The position numbers were made by a program, and so were the translations under genes. A model generated the notes under the pieces. The model saw only the letters and a list, made by a program, of their open reading frames with translations. It was not told the DNA's origin and did not search any database. From Siphonodentalium dalli (lineage: Eukaryota > Mollusca > Scaphopoda > Gadilida > Siphonodentaliidae), in NCBI GenBank assembly GCA_032622095.1, contig CP136069.1, positions 125,383,450 through 125,447,449 of the forward strand: DNA of 64,000 nt. Reading direction: 5' to 3'. Below, piece by piece: positions 27,401 to 42,400 of the stretch (positions are counted from its first letter, which is position 1; every line of letters starts with the position of its first letter).

Positions 27401-30400
27401 TTTGCCTAAGATATGAATGTTTGAGTTGAGTGGTATGACGCTGTGGCCTTGGAGCTCATTTAATGTGAACCGGGACAATGTTTGCCAAACTCCACAGGCT
27501 ATACCCTTCAATAAACATACTCACACTACATTCAGTTTCTTAAGTAACTTTACCTTGAACCAAATTTTAACCAATGATTTACAATTTATGACTTTCACAG
27601 TCAATGATCACTTTGAGACATTTACATGAAGGACAATGAAATTAGAAATGAGATTTATGTGGTGATAAAAATAATAGAGGGTAATGGGCATAACATGTTT
27701 ATCAGGCGGCTGAAATATGGATGAATCACTGAGTGTGCAATAAAATGGGAGAATTTTCACAAACAGATTTCGCAAGATATTCTGCTTAGTGCAGACATTT
27801 TCTGATCAGAATTAAAACAGTTTTCAGTTGGAATTGAAAACAAATAAGTTTTGCCAGTTTATTCCTTGCCTCAGTTTGATTTTCTGATTGACAAATTATA
27901 TTATTATTTTATTACACTTACACCATACATCTCTATCACCATCTCTTATAGCTCTACATTGTCTGCCACATTCATGACCATGCATATCAATATCCTTGCT
28001 CTCCGAGAACCCCAAAGCCTCCCCTTGGTTAACCCTTAAACACCAATTAACCCTGTCGTGATGGGAGTAGCGCTGATGCAGCATTGAAGATCCTGTGCCA
28101 GTGCATTTTCGCATATATAAGAGAATGCACTGGCTTATAAGTTCAAGGTAAATATTGTTACTAGTAGGCCAATGTATTCTTGTATATATGAGGGTATCAC
28201 CCCCCCTTTTCGGTATGCGGGATTCAGGGTGTTTTGAAGCCGTACGCGGGATTCATACCCCTGAATTAACTGGTATTCGGGTTCAAGCAAAACATCTTGG
28301 ACGCAGGTTTTGATGGCGCAAAATAATATTTTGTGCTAGTTATATGTATGAATGAGTGGGTAGAATATTAGCTTCTTGGGCATATTCGACCACCATGCCA
28401 TCATAAACAGAGACGTGGCGACAGGGGTCAAAATTTTCAACAGTTGGAAATTTCATACCTGCCAAAACATTAGTTGGAAATTTCACACCTATAATAGGTT
28501 GAAATGTTCTTGTAGTTTGATTTTCAAACAATTTATTGGGGGGAGGGGAATTAATAGTTTTTGGACCAATATTTGCATATTTTCCTATTTTTTGTAAAAT
28601 TTTTGGACTGAAATGGTTATCAGTTGGAAATTTCCAACCTCAGGAGGGTGACAGGTTGGAAATTTCCAACACTTGGAAATCTTGTGTCCTGATCCCTCCC
28701 CCGTGGCCAGTCAAAAAATGCTAGTTAATTTAAGAAAACAATATTCTCATACATTTGGTCAACATTGGCATTGGAATTGTCATCAGTTGTAAATTTTCCA
28801 ACCTAAGTGGTGTGTCAGGTTTGAAATTAAGAATGCTTGACGCTAGTCTAGATGCTAGGATTTTGCGACCATGGTCGGCCCGGTGTGTCATTGTCTCTCC
28901 CCTGTGGCCAATACATTAATTTTCCAACCTGAGGCGGAGTATAAGGTTTGAAATTTCCAACACTACAGGAAAGCTTTAGTTGAGGCCAGTCTGGATGCTA
29001 GGATTTGTGATTTTCTTGTTCAAATTTCAAAATTTTCTCACACCGGCCGAACAACGATGGTCAGCTCGGTGTGTTGTGGTCTCTTGCCCGTAGCCGTGTG
29101 CATTTGTATGGAGTTAGACCACTAGATGTTAGGATTTATGCAATGTTTCAGGTTAAAATATCTGAATGTTCTCATACCGGGAATATAGAACCATGGTTTA
29201 TGAAGATATAGGATATTAGGCCTAAACACTGAGGTGGAAGGGGGTGTGCAAATGGAATTATGCAAAACTTGTGTTCGGTCTGATTCTGACTCAAGAGGGG
29301 GGGGGGGTGCAGTTGGAAATTCCAAAGCTGGACATCCCCCAACGGAAACCCTCTAGCCACATCCCTGATCATAAAGTATCATTAATGGTATCATAACGGC
29401 CTCATAACGCGACCGGCATCATAATGTGTCTATGTAACTTCTGCTTGTATCTGTCTGATATTAAAACAGTCAATTTGTATGTCATTTATCGCATATTATT
29501 TCTTAACATGTATTCAGGATTCACCCCCCAAAATTAACTCGTATTCAGGATTCACCCCCCAAAATTAACTCGTATTCGGGATTCAGGGGGGAGGGGGGTG
29601 ATACCCTCATATATGCGAGGCTCCCTATGGGAGACTCGCATATATAAAGAGAATGCATTGGCACAGGGTTTTCACAAAATTTCAGGAAGCTCTATTCATG
29701 GAAGGGTTAAGATAAAAAATATTTGAGTCTCAGACAAATTTATTTCTGAATGAGGACTTTATTTTAAATTGTTTGTGTGCACATCGTAAGCATGGATCAT
29801 GACAGCTTCCCTTGTCTATAAATTGATGCCTCTTCCTTATAACATGTGGTCCTAAATTTCCTCCAGTGTCTTTCAATTGTTCTGGAGTTACAATTAGTAC
29901 ACCAGACAGACTATGATGATCAGTAAAAAAATCTACTTAAAGTTCTATGTCATTATATGTATACATGATAGTCAATCTTCACACATTACATAGAGACATG
30001 TTAAGAGTTCATGTATTTTGCAATTAATGCTCAATACGTATATGGACATGTTGGTAAAAACATACCAAAATAATATTAATAAAAAAACTGAATTTTATTT
30101 TTTACATTTTTTTGGTCATAATATAAAAAATTGAAATAAAATGTCCAATGGGGGGGGGCCATTTATTTCAATGTGGCAGAGTCTGAGACTGAACTAATAT
30201 TTTTTATTTGGCCTAAGTACTCATTGATCCCTAAGGAAATGTTCAGATAATGTCATTTGTTGAACTTATTATCTGAACATTTCCCACCAATGTGTTGCAA
30301 TTAATACTTCTGCACTTCTATCTTTTCTTCTGTCTGTCATTGTGCTCATTTTTCCTGAACACCCCTCAAAATGAATAAGAGCCCATTCAAATATATACCG

Positions 30401-33400
30401 TTATAACTGTTTGTGAGAATCCATTTAGTATAGAAAGGGTTAAAAATTCACCTTTCCTGACTCAGCAATGTCAGTCATATTTCCAACCATTACGACCGCT
30501 TTGTTGTTAGAATATGCCAGACCTTCAACAAACTCATTCTTCCCCTCCTTTTTTGTTGCTTCCTCGAATTTCATCAACAGTTCTTGTTTTGAGTGAGTGG
30601 GATAATAGTCAAGCTTGACAAATTTGTTCGCACGAACAATCTTGATATCGGCTGACACCAAGAATCCGAGTGTTCCATAGGACCATGGAACAGCATAGAA
30701 GAGATCTGGGTTCTCAGTCTGTGGAAGAAAAAAACAAGGCAAACTGTTGTTTTTAATTTGTTAATGTACTCAATCCGATTAAACACCACTAAATTATTAT
30801 TTCTTTGGCTTCGGGGGTAAAAAATATTTGAATCGAGTCGAGGAACCTACACATCAAAGCTCAGAGTGATCAGATATCGATTTTTGAAGTTTGTTATTTC
30901 TATTGTTTGTGGCCCAGAAAGACGCCGTCAAATGGATGGTCTCGGTCAAAAAGATAGATAACTCTAAAAAACAAGTGGTACTACGGCTAAATTCGCGAAT
31001 ACTAGAGATAATACGCTATATTTTGTTTAACAAAATGCTGATAAATAACGTCTTGGGGAAATTTGATACCATAGTTGACAGTGGTTAGCATTATTTTGTT
31101 GCAATTAATCGATTCTGATAACTAAAGCGGATTTTGAAGAAATGTTGTTGTTGTTGTATCTTGATGATATGAGGACCCTCTGATCGGATTGAGTACCTTT
31201 AATGTACTGGCTGGAAGTAATAATTAGGTGATACTTTGATCGGACTAAAAATGGTAGTTATGGTAAGTTGGGCTTGAGTAGCATGTTTAAAGATAATCTA
31301 TCTTTCTGGGAAACAATTACAACAACAACACATAGACTACAAACACCTTTTTCTGTGAATAAGACAAAACTGAAGATTGGGTATATTATTTGTCTATAAC
31401 GGCGTAATAAATACATATTATAACAACAGTGTGTTGATCCGTGTCGTTGTATCACGTCAAGTTGAGGCGGGCAGATTGCCGGATCAAACGAGTTGCCACA
31501 GGCAGTTTGATCCGGCAATGGATCTGCCCACCTCAACGAGATGTGATGCGACGACACGGATCAACTCACTACTGTGTAAAAGGTTTATTATATGACACCC
31601 AATTTACAATAATAACCATTTAATTACAGAGTTTTTTCACTTCAGCAGTTCAATTTTCTTACCATAGTCAATTTTTAATTAATAAATAGTTTGTCTTCAT
31701 TAATTCGGCACATCTCGGCAAAATTTCGTAGGAGTGTGATCTGATTTGATCCGGGGAAATCTCACTCAGTGTGATCTGACTATTTGGATTAGATCGTCAA
31801 ACAATAGTGGTATTTAGGGAAGAATAGTCATATAATACAGTGGTTTATCCACTGTTCACTACCTCTGTTGACTACATAAAGCCTGCCTAATAAATGTTAC
31901 GTTTATTAAGTCAATGTAGCTTTATTAGGTCAACATAGCTTTATTAGGTTAGTACTACTTTCATGACGTAATTATATATGGAAATTGCGCTGGTAACTAG
32001 GGACGTCAACCAGCCTAATTGATGTCATTGAGATTTGAGAACTTTTATTGTCCATGATTCACTGTCATTGATCCAAAATTAGTAAATGGGTATCCCAGGC
32101 ATTGAATACATATTAGTGTATAACTCTAGTGTAATACAAGCTGGAACTATTCTTGTTGACGTTGTCGCCAAGAAAGATGACATACAATACGTCGATCATC
32201 CGCTTCCGGTGATCCCTCCATAATGACTGGTTATTTGTCAGACTTAAAACAAAATAAAGGTAGCTATAGTAACAATGAAGGTGACATTCATGGATTGAAC
32301 TTATCTGACTGAATGGTGTAGAATAAATACAGAACACAACTTGCATCATAATCTCAAATCTTTTATTGAACTCGTTGCGGACGGCGCATAGTTATATTTC
32401 ACTCGAGCTACGCTCTCGCAAAATATATCCTTGCGTCATCAGCAACTCATTCGATAAAAGAGTCTCGATTAAGATGTGTGTTGTGTTCTGTCTATGTAAT
32501 CATTGCCAGATTACACAATCGATTATTCTTTTTAAATTATCAACTTTAATAAACATAGTCAAAACTCTGTAAACCATCATAGAAATGAATACAATTTGAG
32601 TGAAAAATACTAAGTGAAAACTATTCGCAAGGCACCATGAAAGATCACCTATCAATATCCAATTTCTAAAATTACAGTTATGAGTTATCAAAGACTGACA
32701 AAGATTGAGTTATCAACTGCCTAACATAGAAGGATACCATATAGTCTAGTGGCATTAAGTCTTACAGGTGAACATTTAGCGACACTCCCATCAGCCAGGA
32801 CTAGCTCGTAAGCAACACAGGTGTGCTGGAAGAGACCGTGTTTGTGTGACGAGGTCTCAATGCCAACTCCCATAATCAACCCACCTGAAATAAATTAACC
32901 TTTAGAATACCCGAAGAGTTTTCCCATTCCGTTATAGTATTTATCACATAATTACACCCTAAACCAAGCCTCATATGTTTTAGTAAGACACATGTGTATT
33001 ATTGGCATGGGCAGTGATCTGAGCTTATCGCAGTGAAGTCGATGTCAATGTCAAAACTTTATTATGTTAATTAGAATAAAATTTTGATATTAGATTTGTG
33101 TTGGGTTATTTATTGTTGACTGTGAGATAAACATGGGTGCATGATAAGGGTTGTTGAACAATTTTGTCAACATGAAAAGACACATTTAAAATGGAACTGT
33201 ATTTTTTTTCTTGAAGGTGTCTTTACTTCTTCTTTGGTTGTGATAAGGAAATCAATATTATTTTTTTTAATCCCAGCAGTTTCGAGATCGTTTTTCCATA
33301 AAATGCGATTTTGTGATCAAATGGATCTCAAATTTGTTGCAATTCTATACAAAATTTATTAACCTCATCCACTAAATTTGATTCGAGTCTCGCTAAAGCT

Positions 33401-36400
33401 AGGCTGGAATAAAATTTAGTGCACTATGTTAAAAAATTGATATGACCCTTTAACCACAGCAGAATTATGAGAAATTTTTCAGGATTTAATCAGAAATATG
33501 GCTTGTTGCCATTCATTGGAAAGCTTTCACCGAGAGCTTTCCGATGAATGGCAACAAGCCATATTTCTGACTAAATCCTGAAAAATTTCCCATAATTCTG
33601 CTGTGGTTTAGGGTCGATTATTTAGGACATTACTGTAGCATTGTAACAATTTATGGATCAAATCATTAAATTGCCATCAGGACTGAGAATACAGTAATGC
33701 CCTAAGTAATCGACTCCTTAAACACAGCAGAATTATGGGTAACTTTTCAGGATTTAGTCGGAAATATGGCTTGTTGCCATTCATCGGAAATCTCGGGGAG
33801 AGCTTTCCGATGAATGGCAACAAGCCATATTTCCGACTAAATCCTGAAAAGTTACCCATAATTCTGCTGTGTTTAAGGAGTCGATTACTTAGGGCATTAC
33901 TATATGTTGCGGATATTCCTACCTACTGTTAAATCATCCAACTCTGGCAGCACTGGTATTGTCCAGCCAAGAGGATTGAGCATGGCTGTCAGTTGTCCCA
34001 TAGATACCAGAGGTTCCACTGTTACGATCTGCTTCTCTGTATCAACATTGAGGATATCAATGAGATTAACTTCAATGTTCCGCAGTGATTTCTTGTATTT
34101 CCCTTGCCTGAAGCTCACATTCTGCCATCCAGGTCGAGCTGTGCACATCCTTGAATTTTGCCCATCAGTCAGCCAATCTCTAACCTAAACATATTAGCAA
34201 TTGAACATAATAGTCTAGGTGTGGATGAGACGAATTGTTGCCTAAAAAAATGCTCATATATCATCAGACGCCAAGGCCGGGATTCATCTTAAAATGAATG
34301 AGTACTCCATGTATTATTATGTTTTGAATTTAGTTTTTGTTTTGTCTGATCTGCCATGACATGGTGACTACATATGTGATGTCACACTGATATTGTTTTC
34401 ATGATGATTGTACTATTTTGCCTTCAAAATATTTAATTACACGGGTAACACGACTGATGACCTTTTGAGTTCATTTAACCTCTGAGTACATTTAACCTGT
34501 GACCGTTCACTGTGCACGGCTGATGACATTTTGAGTACATTTGACCTGTGACCTTTTACTGTACCTCGCCTTGATAGTTAGTCAGCCGCTCCCATATCGA
34601 TGTCGATTACCGCCCAAGTGGGAGCCATTACTTCTCGACTTTCGATCTCCAACCCACCCACCCAAGAAATCGTACAGTAAAATTCCTATCAACTTTTGAC
34701 TATTAATTAATGGACATAGTAAGCACTGTCAGCCATGTTTTATAATCATAAGTAATTACCGTACCTCAATAATGTACTGGATAATGGTAATATTGATTGG
34801 AATATGTAATGAATAATGTTATTATGTTTATATTGGTTGAGTTGGCGGTGAAATAACATCACTGAGGCATCTTCCAAGAATATATGGTGTGTATGGTATG
34901 TGTATGAATGAGGTACATGTATGTCGGGAGAGTGCATGGTAAGGTTATTTATTTGTTCATAATTTAAGTGTCTATTCGTTGGGAACATTATCCAGCAAAA
35001 TAAATTATTTTTATGCCAAAATGGTGCCTTGTCCCTTCTCTTTGTGTTCCTATCTATAGGGTCTTAATTAAAGGCAGGCCAGGGTAATTTGAAGAAATGT
35101 TGCCATTTCAACTCTGTTTGAAAGAACACTATACAATAAATCAGGTATTATTATAGTCCGGGAGCTAAGGTATGTCAGCCAAAGAAACATGCAACAAAAA
35201 CTCACAATTCTTGTTGCCATGACATACATCTGTAATTTGGTGCAAGATTATATTGTGAGAATCCAGAAAATGTTAAGAATGCCAGAATTGAGAACACAAA
35301 ATAAATATTAACCCTTTTAGTGCCAGGGGCCGATCTCATCAGCCCTAAGTTATGGTCCGTAGAGTGCCCTAAAAATAATAAAAAAATGAATTTTTGTTTG
35401 TTTTTTTAAATATATATTTTTTGGGTTAGGCCAATGCATTCTCTTATATATAAGAGAATGCATTGGCACAGGGTATATGGGTATACAAAAATCGGACCTG
35501 GCACTCAAAGGGTTAAGTAGATATCAGATACGGACCACTAGTGCCCATTTGAATAGAAATTAAGGCATCACTTTCCAAGATTTTGGACAGAATCATGATA
35601 ATGGCAACCAGAAGTAGTCAAATGTGGTTAATTTTTGCTAAATTTCATCAGATCGATCCTATTTATACATAAACTATTGGTGTAAGTGCATGGTCAGTTG
35701 TGAAACCATTTATATAGAATATGTAGCTAGTGTCATTGCTTAAACTGTTTATGTCCATGAGGGGGATTTGAGCATCTATTGGTCGAGGCTCTGCCGAGTT
35801 CAATAGATGCCAAATCCCCTGAGCAGACATAAACAGTTTAAGCAACAACAATGGCTACATATTTTATTTATCCATCACACAAAACTTGTATTTTGTGAAG
35901 TAAATCTGTCATTTTCCTCAGTTTTACATTTGTTTCTTCGATGACGCCCTTACATTTATTAGGTCAAGCAAACTAATTAGCATACATGATGTGGAAAAAC
36001 CAGCATGCAGCTAAGAGCAAAATAGTTTGTTTGGTTTAATTTTTAATAGTTAATTTAGTTATTCTAAGCTGGCTTTTAGCTAATGGTTTATCGAATAAGG
36101 AAAATAAGGTTCCTGGTAATATTAACAACATCTGCCATCTTGATTTTCAAAACAAGGCATCACCTATAATCTATAAGAATATTAAATTGGTGTCTTATTG
36201 AGTGTTCATTGAACCAATGCACCTAGTTCAACAAGAGGGTTCATTTAATATTATTCTGCATCAAACAATAGTCATGTAGATTTATCTGCCTCTTACCCAT
36301 TGCATAGATAAATCATATGGGCTATCAACCATTTTTTTTATTTAATAAAAGCATGTATCTGGGATTAATATATTTTTCAAAAATCAGTTAATAAAAAAAT

Positions 36401-39400
36401 CCATAGAAGACGTGAATAGTGTGCAAAGATAACACTAGATAAGACATATAAGGAATTAAGAGCCCATGTACATTATAGCATGCACTTATGGGAACCTTGA
36501 GGATTAATTATTTATACCTTCAAGCAGATGATATATACAGTAATGCCCTAAATAATCAACTCCTTAACCACAGCAGAATTATGGGAATTTTTTCAAAATT
36601 TAGTCAGAAATATGGCTTGTTGCCATTCATCAGAAAGCTCTCACTGAGAGCTTTCCGATGAATGGCAACAAGTCATATTTCCGACTTAATCCTGTTTATC
36701 TTCTGAGCGCTCTGTGGCCCCTAAAATTCAATCAACCATGACAATATGAACAAATGGGAAAATAAGGTTCCTGGTAATATTAACAGCATCTGCCATCTTG
36801 ATTTTCAAAACAAGGCATCACCTATAATCTATAAGAATATTAAATTGGTGTCTTATTGAGTGTTCATTGAACCAATGCACCTAGTTCAACAAGAGGGTTC
36901 ATTTAATATTATTCTGAATAATTCAAACAATAGTCATGTAGATTTATCTGCCTGTTACCCATTGCATAGATAAATCATATGGGCTATCAACCATTATTAT
37001 ATTTTTCAAAAATCAATTAATCAATCAATACCAAAATCCATAGAAGTGAATAGTGTGCAAAGATAACACTAGATAAGACATATAAGGAAGAGCCCATGTA
37101 CATTATAGCATGCACTTATGGGAACCTTGAGGATTAATTATTTATACCTAAGTAGATGATATATACAGTAACGCCCTAAATAATCGACTCCTTAACCACA
37201 GCAGAATTATGGGTATTTTTTCAACATTTAGTCAGAAATATGGCTTGTTGCCATTAATAGGAAAGCTCTCACTGAGAGCTTTCCGATGAATGGCAACAAG
37301 TCATATTTCCGACTTAATCCTGAAAACTTACCCATAATTTTGCTGTGGGTAAGGAGTCGATTATTTAGGGTATTACTGTATGCGATCGATATATTGTGGC
37401 AATGACACCATCAGCCCAGTTATCACCCTTCTATGATGCAATAAGTATTATAATAAGAGACAATTTATAAATAATAATAATAAGAGCCCATTTATAAAAC
37501 CATTATAGTGAGTTAGAATACCATTAATCAGTAAATATACTTTAAAGAGGGTCTATCTCTTCCCAGCAAGTTTTATATTGATTCCAGTGTATAAATAATA
37601 GATATGAACAGAGGACACCTGTCCAGAAACACTTCTATCAATTAATATAAATTTTATTTATTCATGGGGTAATTTTAGGGGCTATTATTAGAACAGAAAC
37701 CCAGGGGAAATTGTTCAGAGGGTACAAACATAGCACTCTATCTTGTTAGCACCCTCCATCAAAGAAAATTGCAGATTAGCTACATGTAAGAGATTTACCC
37801 CAAATTAGGATCACAATCAATACCGCTTTATTATGCCTTTATAAACAAACAATATAGCCTCTCTTCAGTTTTATCTGTATTCTATTCACAAAATAACTGT
37901 TTGAATTAAGTCTTGAAATCAGAATTTATAATGCCTATGGTGTCAGTGATGGTGTTGTTATAATTGGGGCTCAGAAGAGATAGTTAGACCACATACTAGA
38001 AGCGGTATGTGAGAGAGAGCCTCAGAGAAGTCACTTCTCCCTGGGACAAATATTGGGAGAAGTGGCATGCACATTTTAGGGAGAAGATATCTTCAAAACC
38101 AGACAGAGACAAAAGCAGGCATTTATACTACTGTTTTTGTTATTCAGGGCATTACTGTAGGTGAGGGTTCCCTAACCAGACACCCTGTAATGAAATTTCA
38201 ATTACTCATTTAATAACAGATTTCATGTGGAATGACAACATGTATAAAAGATACTCTCATATCAGTCCAGGCACATTCAGGGCCTGATCCAGGTTTTATT
38301 TGGGGACACCTCCCGATGATGACCAGAGGTCATCGCCGACTGCCAAAGGCAAGAGCCGGGGAGAGTATGAGAGGGGTGGCCCCTCTCCTTGGGGCGGTTC
38401 GGGGAGCCTCCCCCGGGAATTTTTTTGAAATTTCAATACTCTGAGAGTGATCTTGGGCATATCTGAAGGATGATTTTCATTTTTTAACCAAAGAGAATTT
38501 TATACTTTCAGTAGCTATTAATATGACCAGAGTCACTTAAGCTAGAAAACAAAATTCATTTAATACATGAACTCAATTTATATTTAGGTAAGGTATATGA
38601 GAAAATGAATTCTCCAGGAAAAACACCAGTACAAAACTAATCCTTTGCTATGTGGTCAACGCGTTTCGATTATTGTAAATCCTCGTTCAGGACCAAATGT
38701 GGTTTGTGAAAAAGTACGGATTACCTCGCCTTTATATAGTCCGTGTGGGGAGAAGCTTCGTTGTGATTGGCTATTGTCATATATGGTTATCATGTGTGGA
38801 ATGGTTCTCACATGGTTCTCATTTGGTTTTCATAATGGTTCTCATGTGTGGGATAGATGGTTCTCATGTGTGGGATGGTTCTCATATGGTTCTCATAAAT
38901 GGTTCTCATGTGGTTTTGATATATGGTTATCATGTGTAGGATGGTTCTCATGTGGTTCTCATGTGTGGGATGGTTCTCATGTGTGAGATGGATGGTTCTC
39001 ATAAATGGTTCTCATGTGGTCCGTATATATGGTTCTCATGTGTAGGGTGGTTCTCATGTGATTAACATAAATAGTTCTCATGTGTGGGATGGTTCTCATA
39101 TATGAATTTCATATGTAGGACGAATCACACATGGTTCTCACGTGTAGCATGGTTCTCACGTGTAGCATGGTTCTCATAGGTGTTTTGCATGTGGTTCTCA
39201 TATATGAAGATTATTAACTGTGGAATGGTTCTTATATATGGTTCTCATGTGTGTGATGGTTCTCAAGGTTGGTTCTCATGTGTATGATGGTTCTCATACA
39301 AGGTACACATGTGGTTCTCATGTATGGTTCTCATATGTAGGGTGCTTCTAATGTGTAGTTTTCATGGTCTTACCTTGTGGTATGGTAGAGATTCAGACAT

Positions 39401-42400
39401 TTCTTCTGTCGTGAGTTCTGTTGGTTGTGCGATGTTGTCACAATATTTATCCTCATGATGTTCTTTTGGAGGAAGGGTGGAATGGGGAGGGATATGACAT
39501 ATACTGGCGAAGCTCTGCTTAAAAGGCTAGTGGGTTGTATTCCGTTAATTGGGGATGTGATGTCCTGGACTTTGGGGTTCAGGGTTTAGTAATGACGATT
39601 GAGTGAAGTGATATGATTTTTATTTAAACTTCAAACTTGGCACGTCTTCTTTGAGATTTTCTTTGGCATAAAGCGACGTTGACGTCCATCAATAGTTGTG
39701 TGACGTCCTTTTCTTTCCTTTTCAAGCCACTTTCTTTGTAAAGGAGAGTGAATATCGTCCGCATTTGTGGTTGCGGATGTTGCGATGCTTTTCGCGGATG
39801 TGTCTGTCTCGTCCGGTTCTGTGTTTGAATGATTTGTCGCAGAGATTGCAATCAAAAAGGTCCATCTTAATTGTGTTAATGGATGGAATGACGTTACGTT
39901 GCCACTTTCCTGTGGTGGCGTTTCGATTGTGATGTCATCACTAGCAACAGGTGTGGCTGTGTGTGAACAGGAAGCGGAAATGGATAAATAACGAGAGGCC
40001 GATCACGATCGGCAGATGTTTAACCCATACCTTGGCGATAGCGATTAGCTATTTTCATAAATCCTGACACCAACCTTTTCAACAATTCACACCTTACTAT
40101 TAAAGGTACTCAATCCGATTAAGCATCCCTCAGTTACTATTTATATGGCTTCAGGGGTAAAAAATATTTTATTCAAATCGAGGAACCCATTCATCAAAGC
40201 TCAGAGTGAGCAGATATTGATTTTTTAAATCTATTATTTTTAACCACCTGGAATATTTAGTGGCCCAGTAAAAGTCAATGAGAAGACCAAATAGCAGATG
40301 AAGATGGATAACTCTAAAATCAAGTGGCTTTTTTGTGTTTTTTGTGTCAGATATATGACAAACCGGCAAAAATTCATTGTGCAAAATGTTGATAAATAAC
40401 AGGTTTTGGGCAATTTTATACTTTAGTGGACTGTGGTTAGCATTATTTTTGGGCAATTAATCGATTCTGATAACTGAAGCGGCATTTCAAAACTAGAGGT
40501 GGGATTTGAGAATGGTCAGATTGAAAATATTAGTGTCATTACATTGGATAGCACACTGTATGTCTATGGAATGGGTGGGTTAATTTTGTTAATGACATGA
40601 TATATAAATATTATCAATAACAAATATTTGAGATATCAAATGAGATAGCAAACTGATCAAAATAGTCTATAAATGAATGTAATTGGATTTAGAAGCCCAT
40701 ACAATAAGTCAGTCTCAAGTATACAAGCAACATTATTATTATCCTGCACCCCAAATGCAATAGAGGGAATTTCAAAATAAAACATTTCCTCTGTTTTTAG
40801 AAATCCTTAATGAACCTGGCTCAAAGTGAAAGGTATAATTTAATATCTGCCAATCGGGTATCATGTGTCTATGGAATGGGTTAATTTTAATCCCAAAATC
40901 CATGCAAGATAAAAGTGGATCACCATCAACCTGTACATACAATCAGAGAAGAATCAAATGAAAGCATCAAAACCATATGATGTGTGGAGAGGGTTAATCA
41001 TTTTCAATGATACCATATGGTGGAACTACCCAATGGGTGATTTAATTTTATTCTAAGATAAGACACAAGAGTCTGTAAACACCAGCTGCTATCTGACAAT
41101 GTCAATACACTGTACTGATCCATAGCTAATAACTGACTGCTCTGTGGGAATGACTTTGTCTTAATGTTATTTATTATCTCTATGGTATGTAGTGTCCAGT
41201 TAAACATTGCCAATAATACACTCTGTGTTATGTGAGATCTTCTCTTCTCACAATGCAGGCTTACTTATCAGTCACTTTAATTTTAAATGACCATAACTCT
41301 GTTAAAATATACCGGATCAAACTCAAATTCGAACCTGATCTGTATTTCGGGGTGAGGACCAGATGTACCAAATTTGGTGCTGATCAGATGAAAAATATTT
41401 AAGTAAACACAGCTTGGATGAATTCTATTTAAAAACAAGAGCAGAAAGGGTTAACTAAACGATACCAAAATCCATACAGATAAAGAACGTGCTAAGAAAA
41501 ACCTAGGTAAGAAATATGAGGCATATCAGAAGAAAATTGTTTGACTTAGATGCATCAGATAGCATTTGTGTGCAGGGTTAATTATTTTCTAAACCGATCA
41601 ACCAATCGATACCAAAAACTATACAGGTGAGGGGTGTATCATCATAAACCTACATTTCAAATATGAACACAATCGGTCAAAAAATACTTAAGTTATGGCA
41701 TCGGATAGAACATGACTATGTGCGGATGCAAAGTGTTAATAATTTCTAAACTGATCAACCGATCGATACCAAAAACTATACAGGTGAGGAGTGTGTTATC
41801 ATAAACATGCACATAAAATTTTGACACGATCCGATAAAAAATATTCAAGTAATTGAATCGGATAGCAAGTGTCTACGGACAGACGGACGGACGGACAGAC
41901 GGACAGACGGACAGACGGACGGACGAACGACGGATGGTTGATCCGGACGTCAGCATTATGTGTACCATACATGGTATGGGTACACATAATAAAAAGGTAT
42001 ATGACTAGAAGTCCTTCCTGTTCAAACCGAGTGGGGTCAGGGTTCGGAGGGCGAATATCCAGTGGATTTCGCGTGTTTTACGGGGTTGGGTTCCCGAATC
42101 GCTCTCTGGGTCATAGTTCAAGATCTCAATGACCTGATATAGAAGGTTGCTTGTATCGTGGTCTGGTAGATTGAAGTGGAACGCTACCAGAGTATCTCTA
42201 TTATGTCGAATGTCGGCCAGGTGTTCTGTTAGGCGTGTGCTGAATTTGTGCTTGGTCTCCCCTACGTATTGGGAGTTGCATTTCAATTTATATTTATACA
42301 CAAAAGAAAAGACACAATGAACCAACATACTTATTTCAACTTACAAGATAACATTGTTTTTAACAGAAATAAACAAACACACATAATGATAGCAGATTAA

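Larger units (their letters stand above)
36100..37380. repeat. Tandem duplication of a ~640-bp block, each ending in a family P palindrome
   Basis: The block with ATCTGCCATCTTGATTTTCA, ACCAATGCACCTAGTTCAAC and GTGCAAAGATAACACTAG occurs at about 36105-36530 and 36762-37150. Each copy is followed by a family P MITE (36536-36694, truncated; 37164-37380, full length). A diverged third relative lies at about 15055-15400, inside family A copy 2. Confidence 0.75.

Noticed and set aside
30574-30789. Minus-strand frame overlapping DHCR24 exon 4 in another frame
   Set aside because: It is a shadow of the real exon and lacks similarity to anything recognised.
38645-39002. Open frames over TGGTTCTCATG repeats on both strands
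   Set aside because: Frames arise from a minisatellite and encode only its repeated words.
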